A stretch of DNA of 64,000 nt, taken from positions 124,001 to 188,000 of the forward strand of contig CACMQA010000002.1 in the NCBI GenBank assembly GCA_902615715.1, written 5' to 3'. Every line of letters begins with the position of its first letter. Position 1 is the stretch's first letter. Position numbers and translations under genes: made by a program. Shown here piece after piece: positions 45,723 to 53,704 of this stretch. This stretch comes from an uncultured Pelagibacteraceae bacterium (lineage in GTDB: Bacteria > Pseudomonadota > Alphaproteobacteria > Pelagibacterales > Pelagibacteraceae). The notes beneath the pieces are model-generated. The model was not told the DNA's origin. It did no database searches and was given only the letters and a program-made list of their open reading frames with translations.

Positions 45723-46334
45723 TTAGTTGAACTTTCTAGTTATCTCGATTTGTTGATAATCAGAGGCTAAAGACCCTCCGCAACTAAAAGGTCTTACTTT
45801 ATTTTTAACAGCGTAGGATTGAGTTGGCTTTAATGTAACTTCTAGTTGTACAAAGTTAACTAACTTTTGAGTAAATCCTTTATCATATCTCCAAGCATTC
45901 CATTGTGTAGGAGCAGTGAATACTTCGGTTAAATAAGATGCAGCTTGCGAGTGAATCATATTGCTCTCGTTTTGTCCTTTTAAAAGATTATTTTTAACTT
46001 TTTCAAAAATTTTTCTACATTTAATTGAGTCCACCATGTACGAGTTAGCATTTAAATGAGTGCTCATCGGTGCTGACACAATTAATTGAATTCCATCGTA
46101 TCTTCTTGAAAATAAAGCTTCAGTATAAATTGTAGATACATTTTTATTATCTACTTCAAGAACTAAATCGTTTTTAGCTTGCTTAAGATCGTTTTTCAGT
46201 CTTAGGAGCCCAAGATCAAAAACTGTAAGAGGTTGAGAACGTAAAGTTTTCTCTATTAAATTTACATCTGCTTTAACAGTTGTAAAAATTAAAATTAATA
46301 AAACCAGACTTATATAATTCATTAATCTAGTCAT
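45723..46334 (-). CDS. Exported protein of unknown function in the pho/pst cluster
   Basis: A 203-residue protein with a clear signal peptide (NYISLVLLILIFTTVKA, cleavage near residue 22; a second ATG at 46322 would give the same signal). The mature part is mixed alpha/beta with two cysteines (SIKCRKIF about 105, PFSCGGSLA about 184) that could form a disulphide, and an ITRKF-type ending. I do not recognise the family. It lies between phoR and pstS on the same strand, so a periplasmic role in phosphate capture or PhoR signalling is plausible but unsupported by motif. Confidence 0.75.
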   Translation of the reverse strand: MTRLMNYISLVLLILIFTTVKADVNLIEKTLRSQPLTVFDLGLLRLKNDLKQAKNDLVLEVDNKNVSTIYTEALFSRRYDGIQLIVSAPMSTHLNANSYMVDSIKCRKIFEKVKNNLLKGQNESNMIHSQAASYLTEVFTAPTQWNAWRYDKGFTQKLVNFVQLEVTLKPTQSYAVKNKVRPFSCGGSLASDYQQIEITRKFN

Positions 46335-46397
46335 ACTAAAACTTTAACTATTTTGCCGTCTATCTCAAGACAAAATTTAACAAAACTGTAATATTTG

Positions 46398-47594
46398 CTA
46401 AAATTTTGAAAAATGGACCTTTATTTCGGTGCCATTTTGAGGTTCACTTTTTATTTCTAGTTCTCCTCTATGCTGATTAACAATGTGCTTCACGATCGCC
46501 ATTCCAAGTCCAGTGCCACCAACTTTTTTACTTTTAGCGGCATCAACTCTAAAAAATCTTTCAGTAATTCTCGGAAGTTGTTCAGTTGGAATCCCAATAC
46601 CATTATCTTTAATGGACACGATATAAGAATCTCCTATAACTTTTCCATTACCTTGCCCGCAATTAATTTCAATCTTTTTATTTTTTTCTGAATATTTTAT
46701 ACTGTTATCAATAATATTTGAAAAAACTTCAATTAATTTTTCATAATCGCCTTTAATAAAGAAATCATCTTTTATATTATTTTTAAATTCAAAAGATTTT
46801 AAATTTTTTTGATGGATATCTTCAACGTTACTTAAAATTTCTTTTAAATTTACTTTATCTTGAGGCTGTATATGTTCCTGTAGCTCTATTCTACTTAATG
46901 AAAGTAAATCTTTAATTAAGCTTTCCATCCTATCAGCTTGCTCAAGCATTATCGGTATGAATTTTTTTTGTGCTTCTAAATCATCTTTCGCATGTCCGCT
47001 TATAGTTTCTAAAAATCCTTTAATAGAAACTAGAGGCGTTTTAAGTTCATGGCTGACATTGGCTACAAAATCAGATTTGAACCTTTGCGCTTTTATAATA
47101 TCAGTTAAATCTTTTAGAAATAAAATAACTGTATCAGGATCATCGACAAATGAGGTCGGTCCAGAAAATAGATGAACTTTAAAGAACTGAAATGAGGGAG
47201 AAGATAATTCTAAATCCATAGTAATTGTCTCTTTTTTTGAAAGCACTAAATCAATATTTTGGAGTAAATCAGGAACTCTCAATAAAGTGGCCACGTGCTT
47301 GTTTAAATTATTTTCTCCAAATTTTTTTTTGGCGCTATTATTAAAAAATTTGATATTTTTAAATTTATCTACAATTAAAATTAAATCATCGATTTGATTT
47401 ATAATCTTTACTTGCTCATTAGTTTTTTCAATATTTTCATTGGTGATGTCTTCTACCTCTTCTTTAATATCACCTGGTTTATTATCTCTCTTAACATCAG
47501 ATCTTGCATCCATACCTGCTACGATTGATTTTCTTGATACTGCAATAACTACGATCACAATTAACCCTGCGAGTGTGTAAAATAACAATTCCAT
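46398..47594 (-). CDS. phoR: Phosphate regulon sensor kinase PhoR
   Basis: A 398-residue histidine kinase. One N-terminal membrane helix (LLFYTLAGLIVIVVIAV) is followed by a charged linker, a PAS-like domain (about 65-165), the dimerisation helix with the phosphoacceptor His in FVANVSHELKTPLVSIKGF, and an ATP-binding domain with IDNSIKYSEKN, DNGIGIP and GGTGLGMAIVKHIV. ATG at 47594 is preferred over TTG at 47612 because a TATAAT box lies at 47601-47606, only six bases before the ATG, which also suggests a leaderless message. Confidence 0.92.
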   Translation of the reverse strand: MELLFYTLAGLIVIVVIAVSRKSIVAGMDARSDVKRDNKPGDIKEEVEDITNENIEKTNEQVKIINQIDDLILIVDKFKNIKFFNNSAKKKFGENNLNKHVATLLRVPDLLQNIDLVLSKKETITMDLELSSPSFQFFKVHLFSGPTSFVDDPDTVILFLKDLTDIIKAQRFKSDFVANVSHELKTPLVSIKGFLETISGHAKDDLEAQKKFIPIMLEQADRMESLIKDLLSLSRIELQEHIQPQDKVNLKEILSNVEDIHQKNLKSFEFKNNIKDDFFIKGDYEKLIEVFSNIIDNSIKYSEKNKKIEINCGQGNGKVIGDSYIVSIKDNGIGIPTEQLPRITERFFRVDAAKSKKVGGTGLGMAIVKHIVNQHRGELEIKSEPQNGTEIKVHFSKF

Positions 47595-47600
47595 AACTAA

Positions 47601-47606
47601 ATTATA
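47601..47606 (-). promoter_or_regulatory. TATAAT -10 element directly before phoR
   Basis: A perfect TATAAT on the minus strand ends six bases before the phoR ATG, so transcription would begin at or next to the A of the start codon. No good -35 at 17 bases is seen; the Pho-box-like sequence lies about 30 bases further up. Confidence 0.5.
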
Positions 47607-47636
47607 CTTCAAGCAAAAGGTTTTTAAAGAACATCT

Positions 47637-47658
47637 TTGTAACAGATTTGAAATAAAT
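47637..47658 (+). promoter_or_regulatory. Pho box candidate upstream of olsB-olsA
   Basis: Two 11-base direct repeats, TTGTAACAGAT then TTGAAATAAAT, with a CATATTAT -10-like stretch at 47663-47670 and the olsB-like start at 47699. The first half-site is a good PhoB match, the second weaker. The site also lies upstream of divergent phoR. Confidence 0.6.
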
Positions 47659-47698
47659 TCTTCATATTATTGAAAGGTGAATCGCTTACTTACTTTAA

Positions 47699-48514
47699 AT
47701 GTTGAAAAATTTTAAAAAATTACAAAATAATAAGTTACTTATTAATACAAGTAATTTCTTTCAACCGACTTTTGATTGTTATTTGGCTGACAGCAAATCT
47801 GAAATAAAAGCTGCCCAAAGATTAAGATATAAAGTATTTTTTTCAGAACGAGAAAATAAAATCATAAAACTCAATTCATTTAAAAGAGAAACTGACGATT
47901 ACGATAAATATGCAGACCATATAATTGTTACTTTTAAAAAAACTAAATTTAGTAAAACTAAAGTTATTGGAACTTATAGACTTTTAAAACAAAGTATTGC
48001 TTTAAAAAATAACGGCTTTTATTCATCTAATGAATATGACCTTTCTAATCTTCTAAAATCAAATAAATATAATAACCTATTAGAGTTAAGTAGATCTTGT
48101 ATTAATAAAAAATTTAGAAAAAAAAATGTTTTACAACTTATGTGGAAGAAAATTCATGAATACGTTGTCGAGAACAAAGTAGATGCCTTATTTGGAACAG
48201 CTAGTTTTTTAGAAACAAATGTAAAAGTAATTGAACCAGAACTGAAATTCCTAAATGATAATTTTACAATGCCTGATGAAATTAAAGTAAAGGCGCTCGA
48301 TGAATATAAAGTAAATTTGAGCAATGCTATACCTACACTATCAAAATTGGATATTGCAAAAAAATTACCTACTCTAATTAAAGCATATCTGAGGTTAAAT
48401 GCTTATATCGGAGACGGTGCAGTTTTAGATAATCACTTTAAAACCACTGATGTTTTCGTTTTTCTTCCTTTTTCTAAAATTAAAGAAACTTATCTAAAAA
48501 AATTTAGCAATTAA
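47699..48514 (+). CDS. olsB: Ornithine-acyl-ACP N-acyltransferase (OlsB-like)
   Basis: A 271-residue GNAT-fold acyltransferase of the OlsB/hemolysin-like family, which attaches a 3-hydroxyacyl chain to the amino group of ornithine to start ornithine lipid. Family landmarks are AAQRLRYKVFFSE (about 39-51), the GTYRLL strand, ELSRSCINKKFR, and the C-terminal LIKAYLRLNAYIGDGAVLDNHFKTTDVFV. It lies behind a Pho-box candidate and 25 bases before the second acyltransferase, so production of a phosphorus-free lipid during phosphate starvation is the likely role. Confidence 0.85.
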   Translation: MLKNFKKLQNNKLLINTSNFFQPTFDCYLADSKSEIKAAQRLRYKVFFSERENKIIKLNSFKRETDDYDKYADHIIVTFKKTKFSKTKVIGTYRLLKQSIALKNNGFYSSNEYDLSNLLKSNKYNNLLELSRSCINKKFRKKNVLQLMWKKIHEYVVENKVDALFGTASFLETNVKVIEPELKFLNDNFTMPDEIKVKALDEYKVNLSNAIPTLSKLDIAKKLPTLIKAYLRLNAYIGDGAVLDNHFKTTDVFVFLPFSKIKETYLKKFSN

Positions 48515-48539
48515 TTAACCGATCATTTATAAAGTAAGG

Positions 48540-49280
48540 ATGCGTTCTTTCATCGAAAGTATTTTCAAATTTAAAAAAATTAGAAAGATTTATAAAGATA
48601 ATTACAATGATCCAGATTTTAACGAAAATTTTTGGGCTAAGGCTTTAAAAATATTAAATATTTCTTATAAAGTTGATGGTAAAATCAATATTCCTTCTTC
48701 TGGTCCTTGTTTGATTATTTGTAATCATCCTTTTGGGATAGCTGATGGTTTAATTATCAGTGCTCTGGTTGCAGAAGTAAGAAAAGATTATAAAATATTA
48801 ATTAACGAAGAACTTGCTGAAGTTGATCACATAAGAAAGTACTTATTTCCATTAAGTTTTATAAAAACTAAGGATGCAAAAATTTCTAACATCAATTCAA
48901 AAAATAGAGCGGTTACTCACCTTAAAAATAATGGCTTGCTCATTACCTTTCCTTCTGGGGAAGTTGCAACTTCTAAATTCATTTTTGATAAAGCTAAAGA
49001 AAGAGATTGGAAACCTTTGGTGGCTTCAATTTATAAACAATCCCCATGTGATATTACTCCAGTTTTTTTTTCAGGCCAAAATAGTTTATTTTTTCAATTT
49101 GTGGGATTTATAAATAATAATTTGAGAAGAATTTTATTTGTTCAGGAACTTCTAAATAAAAAAAATAAAACAATAAGCTTAACTATCGGTAAATCTTTTA
49201 AAATCACGGAATATACGAAAGAAAACAATTTCCATTTAGCTGAACAGATGAGAAAAAAAGTTTTATCTTTGATTAATTAG
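48540..49280 (+). CDS. olsA: Lyso-ornithine lipid O-acyltransferase (OlsA/PlsC-like)
   Basis: A 246-residue acyltransferase with the NHX4D catalytic motif in ICNHPFGIADGLII (about 61-74) and a glycerolipid-binding FPSGEVATSKF (about 140). Members adjacent to olsB complete ornithine lipid by adding the ester-linked second chain; a general 1-acylglycerol-3-phosphate acyltransferase role is the alternative. Its last eight bases overlap the convergent end of the agt gene. Confidence 0.82.
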   Translation: MRSFIESIFKFKKIRKIYKDNYNDPDFNENFWAKALKILNISYKVDGKINIPSSGPCLIICNHPFGIADGLIISALVAEVRKDYKILINEELAEVDHIRKYLFPLSFIKTKDAKISNINSKNRAVTHLKNNGLLITFPSGEVATSKFIFDKAKERDWKPLVASIYKQSPCDITPVFFSGQNSLFFQFVGFINNNLRRILFVQELLNKKNKTISLTIGKSFKITEYTKENNFHLAEQMRKKVLSLIN

Positions 49281-50277
49281 GAACAGCAGCTTTTAAAAAA
49301 ATTTTAGCGCAATTTTCCCAAGTATATTTTTTTGCATGTTCCACGCATGCTTGTCTATCTGCTTTTAAAGCTTCTTCAGCGGCTATTTTTAAATTGTGAT
49401 TTAAAGAACCAATATTTGTTCCGTTAAAAATATCTTTCGGTCCTGCTACTGGGTAGGCAGCTACAGGTAAACCACATTTTAATGCTTCAATGATTACGAT
49501 ACCAAAAGTATCTGTTTTACTAGGGAAAACAAAAACATCAGAGGAAGCAAAATAACTTGCTAACTCACCATTTGTTCTTTCGCCTTTAAAAATAGCACTC
49601 GGATATTCTTTTTTAAGTTTGGTTAAATCTGGCCCTTTCCCTACAATTAATTTAGTTCCGTCTAAATCTAAATCTAAAAATGCTCTAATATTTTTTTCAA
49701 TAGAGACTCTTCCCACATATAAAAAAATTGGTCTTTTATATTCTAGGTTAATTTTTTTAGGATTTTGAAAACTGCTGTGATTAGCGCCTCTTGTCCAGAC
49801 TACCATTTGATCTTTATTAAAACCAATTTCTTTTAATTCCTCTTTCATGGACTGCGTTGTGACTAATATTTTCTCTGCTTTTTTATGAAAATTTTTAAGA
49901 AATTTTTGTGCCAATTTTATAGGTAAGTAAGGATAGTAAAGTTTTAAATATTTATCAAACTGCGTGTGATAAGAAGTTGTAAATTTTATGTTATTCTTAA
50001 CACAATATCTTTTAGCAAAAATTCCGATCGGGCCTTCCGTAGCTATGTGAACAACATCAGCTTTAGCTTTTTTTATTAAAGTTCCAACTCTTGGCCAAAC
50101 ATTTAAGGAAAGTTTGATTTCGTTGTACTTCGGCATTGGAATAGTAAAAAATAGATTTGGTTCAATATATTCAACATCATGACCAATCTTTTTTAATTCA
50201 TCACCTAAATTTTTAAGAGTTCTACAAACTCCATTAACTTGAGGATACCATGCGTCAGTACAGATAAGAACTTTCAT
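49273..50277 (-). CDS. agt: GT4 glycosyltransferase acting on diacylglycerol (Agt-like)
   Basis: A 334-residue GT-B enzyme: N-terminal TDAWYPQVNGVCRTLKNLG, then IGIFAKRYC, and the nucleotide-sugar site in VFVYVGRVSIEKNI-like FLYVGRVSIEKN and VFPSKTDTFGIVIIEALKCGLPVAAYP (E-x7-E). It is coupled (TAATG) to the plcP gene upstream. The plcP-agt pair is known in marine heterotrophs to replace phospholipids with glycolipids when phosphate is scarce: PlcP yields diacylglycerol and Agt glycosylates it. The sugar (glucuronic acid or glucose) cannot be told. Confidence 0.85.
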   Translation of the reverse strand: MKVLICTDAWYPQVNGVCRTLKNLGDELKKIGHDVEYIEPNLFFTIPMPKYNEIKLSLNVWPRVGTLIKKAKADVVHIATEGPIGIFAKRYCVKNNIKFTTSYHTQFDKYLKLYYPYLPIKLAQKFLKNFHKKAEKILVTTQSMKEELKEIGFNKDQMVVWTRGANHSSFQNPKKINLEYKRPIFLYVGRVSIEKNIRAFLDLDLDGTKLIVGKGPDLTKLKKEYPSAIFKGERTNGELASYFASSDVFVFPSKTDTFGIVIIEALKCGLPVAAYPVAGPKDIFNGTNIGSLNHNLKIAAEEALKADRQACVEHAKKYTWENCAKIFLKAAVPN

Positions 50278-51092
50278 TATTTGTTTACAACTTTTAGATA
50301 AGGTTCATAGTTCACTACTTCTTGTCTAAGCTTATCCCATTCGATAATTTCCATTCTTCCATCAAAATGTTCTACTAAAGCTGTACAACTCTCCACCCAA
50401 TCGCCACAATTTAAATAATTAATACCTTCTAAGTTTTGATTTGCAGCTTTATGAATATGACCACAGATTATTCCATCTACTTTTTTTCTTTTAGCAAAAT
50501 TTGCAATTGTTTTTTCATACTCACCTATATATTTGACTGCATTTTTAACTTTGCTTTTTAAAAATCTTGCTAAAGACCATTTATCTTTTCCAAGTCTTCT
50601 TCTAAAAAAGTTTATTACAACATTTATAGTTAGCAACCAGTTGTAAGCTACTGACCCAATTTTAGATAACCATTTGGCATACTTCATTACCCCGTCCCAT
50701 GCATCTCCATGAACAACGATATATTTTTTTTTATTTACTGTTTCATGAACCACTCTATTGACCATTTTAATATCACCAAAATTCAATGGTATCATTTTTC
50801 TAAACATTTCATCATGGTTGCCTATAATGTAGTGCACCTTGGTACCATGGCGAGCTTTTCTTAAGGTTTTTTGAATTACGTCATTATGTTCTTGTGGCCA
50901 GTAAAATCTTTTTTTTAATTCCCAAATATCAATTATGTCTCCAACTAAATACAAGTTTTCTGATCTTGTATGTTTATAAAACTCCAAAAGTTTATTGGCT
51001 TGGCATCCTCTTGTTCCAAGATGCACATCTGAAATAAATATACTTTTGTAGCTTAAAACTTTACCATTAGTTTTAGTTTGTATTGTATTCAT
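50277..51092 (-). CDS. plcP: PlcP, phospholipase C-type metallophosphoesterase
   Basis: A 271-residue calcineurin-like phosphoesterase related to UDP-2,3-diacylglucosamine hydrolases. The metal-binding motifs are FISDVHLGTRG (about 19-29), LVGDIIDIWE, IIGNHDEMFRK, VVHGDAWDG and GHIHKA. PlcP removes the phosphate head group from phospholipids. An in-frame ATG at 51131 exists, but it lies upstream of the transcription start predicted from the Pho box (51134-51155) and a TACTAT -10 at 51119-51124, so the ATG at 51092 is chosen. Confidence 0.86.
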   Translation of the reverse strand: MNTIQTKTNGKVLSYKSIFISDVHLGTRGCQANKLLEFYKHTRSENLYLVGDIIDIWELKKRFYWPQEHNDVIQKTLRKARHGTKVHYIIGNHDEMFRKMIPLNFGDIKMVNRVVHETVNKKKYIVVHGDAWDGVMKYAKWLSKIGSVAYNWLLTINVVINFFRRRLGKDKWSLARFLKSKVKNAVKYIGEYEKTIANFAKRKKVDGIICGHIHKAANQNLEGINYLNCGDWVESCTALVEHFDGRMEIIEWDKLRQEVVNYEPYLKVVNK

Positions 51093-51133
51093 AAATTTTG
51101 TAAAACGAATCTCTAGTAATAGTAGAATCATAA

Positions 51134-51155
51134 AACTGTTACAGAATTGTTAAAA
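51134..51155 (-). promoter_or_regulatory. Pho box of plcP-agt
   Basis: On minus, TTTTAACAATT then CTGTAACAGTT form two 11-base repeats sharing TAACA and the final TT. A TACTAT -10 lies nine bases downstream (51119-51124). The box reaches within two bases of the divergent dgk start codon and would cover its leader. Confidence 0.75.
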
Positions 51156-51156
51156 T

Positions 51157-52053
51157 ATGAATAATAAATTGAATTTTGCGGTGATATTTAACGCTAATGC
51201 AGCAGGTGGTAGAAAACTTAAGTTAATAAATAAGGTTATTTATCTTTTAGAAAAAAATCACCTTGTAGATCTTTTTAAAACTGAAAGCGAAGATCATGCA
51301 AGAAAAGTGTTTAAAAAGTTGTCTAATAAAAAATTTGATCGGTTAGTGTTTGCTGGTGGTGACGGAAGTGTTTGCTTTGGTATCAATGAAATGTTTAAAA
51401 GTGATAATTTAAAAGACAAATTAGTTGGATACATACCTGCTGGCACTGCAAATATTTTACAAATAGAAACTCAAATTAAGAAAAAGGCGGAAGAGATTTA
51501 CAACGTCCTCGTATCAGATAATCATAAGAAAATTTCATTAGCAAAAATAAATGATAGGTACTTTTTCTTGATGGCTGGTGTAGGTTTTGATTCTCGAATT
51601 GTTGAGTCCATAAATACTAATATTAAAAAGTATCTTGGAAAAGTAATTTTCGCTTTAAAAGGTTTTCAGCATTTTTTATTTTTAAAAAATAATAAAATGG
51701 AGGTTGAGGTAGATAATGAAAAAATTATGGCTGATTGGATTTTATGTACTAATTCAAAATACTATGCTGGTCCCCATTCTATAACAAATGATACAAATAT
51801 ATTTGAAAACAGGATAGTGGCTTACATATTTAAAGACTTGACCAGAATAAAATTGCTTTATTATATTTGGTTGATTTTAACCAAGGGTGACTTAACTCCT
51901 GCAAAAAGTGTGATTAAAAAAGAATTGAACAATTTAAAAATAAATGGTGTAAACAATAAAGTTCTATCGCAGGTTGATGGTGAAAATTGTGGTTACGTAA
52001 ACAGTCTTGTAATCCAAAAAACAGACAGATTTATAAATTTATTAGTTCCCTGA
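51157..52053 (+). CDS. Diacylglycerol/lipid kinase (DAGK catalytic domain)
   Basis: A 298-residue lipid kinase of the DgkB/YegS family with FNANAAGGRKL (about 11-21), the nucleotide-binding FAGGDGSVCFGINEM (about 67-81) and YIPAGTANIL (about 98). It would phosphorylate diacylglycerol to phosphatidic acid, the reverse direction of PlcP. It is divergent from plcP, whose Pho box lies over the dgk upstream region. A likely -10 (TAGAAT at 51123-51128) would start transcription inside that Pho box. Confidence 0.87.
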   Translation: MNNKLNFAVIFNANAAGGRKLKLINKVIYLLEKNHLVDLFKTESEDHARKVFKKLSNKKFDRLVFAGGDGSVCFGINEMFKSDNLKDKLVGYIPAGTANILQIETQIKKKAEEIYNVLVSDNHKKISLAKINDRYFFLMAGVGFDSRIVESINTNIKKYLGKVIFALKGFQHFLFLKNNKMEVEVDNEKIMADWILCTNSKYYAGPHSITNDTNIFENRIVAYIFKDLTRIKLLYYIWLILTKGDLTPAKSVIKKELNNLKINGVNNKVLSQVDGENCGYVNSLVIQKTDRFINLLVP

Positions 52054-52156
52054 GATTTTCTAAATTTTTTTCAACTTTGAGTTTAAAAGATTTTTTTTAA
52101 TTTCATTTGAAAAATTTTGTAGATTATTTTAGATTTTTCTTTTTTGGAGGAACAAT

Positions 52157-52354
52157 ATGAAAAGAAAGTTAAAAAAAAACGAAAAGAAAAAGAAAAAAAT
52201 ACTTAAATCAATCGATAAGCTTAAAAATAAGATAAGCACTAAACAAAAAAAACTATCAAAGATTGAACTAAGGATAGCTAGTATCGAGAAAAAAATCGCT
52301 GAAAAAAGAGCTAACAAAAATAAAGAACCTATCACAGCATCTTTAAATAATTAA
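52157..52354 (+). CDS. Small lysine-rich coiled-coil protein
   Basis: A 65-residue protein, about one third lysine, predicted to be a single long helix or coiled coil (about 1-55) with a short polar tail. A strong GGAGG site seven bases before the ATG and a 10-bp terminator 20 bases after the stop support a real, independently expressed gene. I do not recognise the family; a nucleic-acid-binding role is suggested only by its charge. Confidence 0.6.
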   Translation: MKRKLKKNEKKKKKILKSIDKLKNKISTKQKKLSKIELRIASIEKKIAEKRANKNKEPITASLNN

Positions 52355-52373
52355 TTTATAAATAAATTAAATG

Positions 52374-52404
52374 CCCCTGATTTAAAAAATCAGGGGTTTA
52401 TTTT
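52374..52404. terminator. Bidirectional terminator between the small basic protein and the SMR gene
   Basis: CCCCTGATTT (52374-52383) pairs perfectly with AAATCAGGGG (52387-52396) around AAA, followed on plus by TTTATTTT. It ends the small basic gene; its 3' end touches the last bases of the convergent SMR gene (stop at 52398). Confidence 0.85.
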
Positions 52405-52742
52405 ACATTTCCAAAGAGATTTAAAAGTATAACACCTGCTATGATTAAGATTAAACCTATAGTCCCATAGATATTTGGAGTTTGATTATATTTAAATATA
52501 CCAAATAAAGTTACTGCAGTTATAGTTAAAGCGCCATAAGTTGCGTAAGTAAAGCCAACTGGAATTATTGTCATTGCTTTTGAAATGCAAAATAAACAAA
52601 CCACAATACTTGTAACACAAAAAATTGTTGGGCTTATTTTTGAAAATCCCTCAGTTGTTTTTAAAAAACCATTAGAGGCAATCCCTGTGATAATTGCTAA
52701 AGCCAGATATATATATCCTGATAGTAAAGTCATACTTTTCAT
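52398..52742 (-). CDS. Small multidrug resistance (SMR) family protein lacking the essential glutamate
   Basis: A 114-residue protein with four membrane helices. It aligns with EmrE without gaps across the first helix (YIYLALAIITGIASNGFLKTTEGF against the EmrE Y4-F27 stretch) and ends GVILLNLFGN like the family. The membrane-embedded Glu14 that couples drug and proton movement in EmrE is Gly20 here. It may therefore be a non-classical SMR relative (lipid or metabolite carrier, or structural partner). It is followed by no gap from the reductase gene at 52743. Confidence 0.8.
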   Translation of the reverse strand: MKSMTLLSGYIYLALAIITGIASNGFLKTTEGFSKISPTIFCVTSIVVCLFCISKAMTIIPVGFTYATYGALTITAVTLFGIFKYNQTPNIYGTIGLILIIAGVILLNLFGNVK

Positions 52743-53684
52743 TTAAGCTTTTGCAAATTGACCTCCGTCTTTATATCTCCATAACCATTTCTTCATTTCC
52801 TCTTCAACATTTGATGGTTCAATATCTAAATCTTTCAAAGTTAGATGACTGTTAGATACTACGTTATCAGCTTCTGATAAAATCTCACATTGATCTTTTG
52901 TTAAAATTGGAGGTATCGGTAATAGATCAGTAATTGTACTTTGAATTTTTGCTATAGGCATTGGCATTGGTACGACAAATCTTTTTTTATTTATTGTCTT
53001 TAAGATTGATTTAACCATATCACCGAAACTAATTACTTTCGGTCCACCAATCTCGTAAATTTTTCCTTCATTACCTTTAAGTTCAATGGCTTGAACAATA
53101 GCATCAACAACGTCCTCTACTAAAATAGGTTGAAACTTATAATTTATTCCAACAACTGGAATGATGGGCAGAATGCTTAATTTCGAAAAAAGATTTGTAA
53201 AATTATCTTCGGTTCCACAAACAACACTTGGTCTTATTATCACAGTACTTTTAAAATTATTTAAAGCTTTAACTTCACCTTGGTATTTTGATTTTTGATA
53301 AAGTGATTTTGAATTTTCATTAGCCCCAATAGCTGAAACGTGAATAAATTTTTTTACTTCTGTATCTGAACAAATTTTAGCTACTGCTTCAGGTATATTT
53401 GCATGAATATTATAAAATTTTTGCTTTCTTGTCTCATAAAGAATTCCAACTAGATTAATAACTACATCTGAATTTTTTATGGCTTCTTTTAATTCAAAAA
53501 AGTTTTCTGGATTCCAATTGACTAATTCTATTGATCCTGGAGTTGCTTGTGTTTTTAAATAACCTTTTTCAAAGGGCTTTCTTGTAGAAATGATACATCT
53601 GTAGTTTTTCTTGGTCAAATTTCGAACAAGATATCTGCCTATAAAACCACCACCACCTAAAATTGTGCAAATTTGATTTTTCAT
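52743..53684 (-). CDS. NAD(P)-binding epimerase/reductase, NDUFA9-like
   Basis: A 313-residue extended short-chain dehydrogenase. The Rossmann motif is ILGGGGFIGRYLVRNL (about 8-23) and the SDR active-site region is HVSAIGANENSKSLYQKSKYQGE with YxxxK. This is the pattern of NDUFA9-type proteins, which in alphaproteobacteria and mitochondria associate with complex I, although many free-standing members exist. It is adjacent to the SMR gene downstream and divergent from rnd (20-base gap). Confidence 0.85.
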   Translation of the reverse strand: MKNQICTILGGGGFIGRYLVRNLTKKNYRCIISTRKPFEKGYLKTQATPGSIELVNWNPENFFELKEAIKNSDVVINLVGILYETRKQKFYNIHANIPEAVAKICSDTEVKKFIHVSAIGANENSKSLYQKSKYQGEVKALNNFKSTVIIRPSVVCGTEDNFTNLFSKLSILPIIPVVGINYKFQPILVEDVVDAIVQAIELKGNEGKIYEIGGPKVISFGDMVKSILKTINKKRFVVPMPMPIAKIQSTITDLLPIPPILTKDQCEILSEADNVVSNSHLTLKDLDIEPSNVEEEMKKWLWRYKDGGQFAKA

Positions 53685-53704
53685 GATATTTAGAACATTT
53701 ATAT

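Noticed and set aside
51136..51157. Plus-strand Pho box activating the diacylglycerol kinase
   Set aside because: Read on plus the repeat would run into the start codon with no room for a -10; the minus orientation fits plcP with a proper -10.
52129..52335. Hydrophobic antisense frame opposite the small basic protein
   Set aside because: Lysine codons read backwards give Phe/Leu; the plus-strand frame has a strong ribosome-binding site and terminator.
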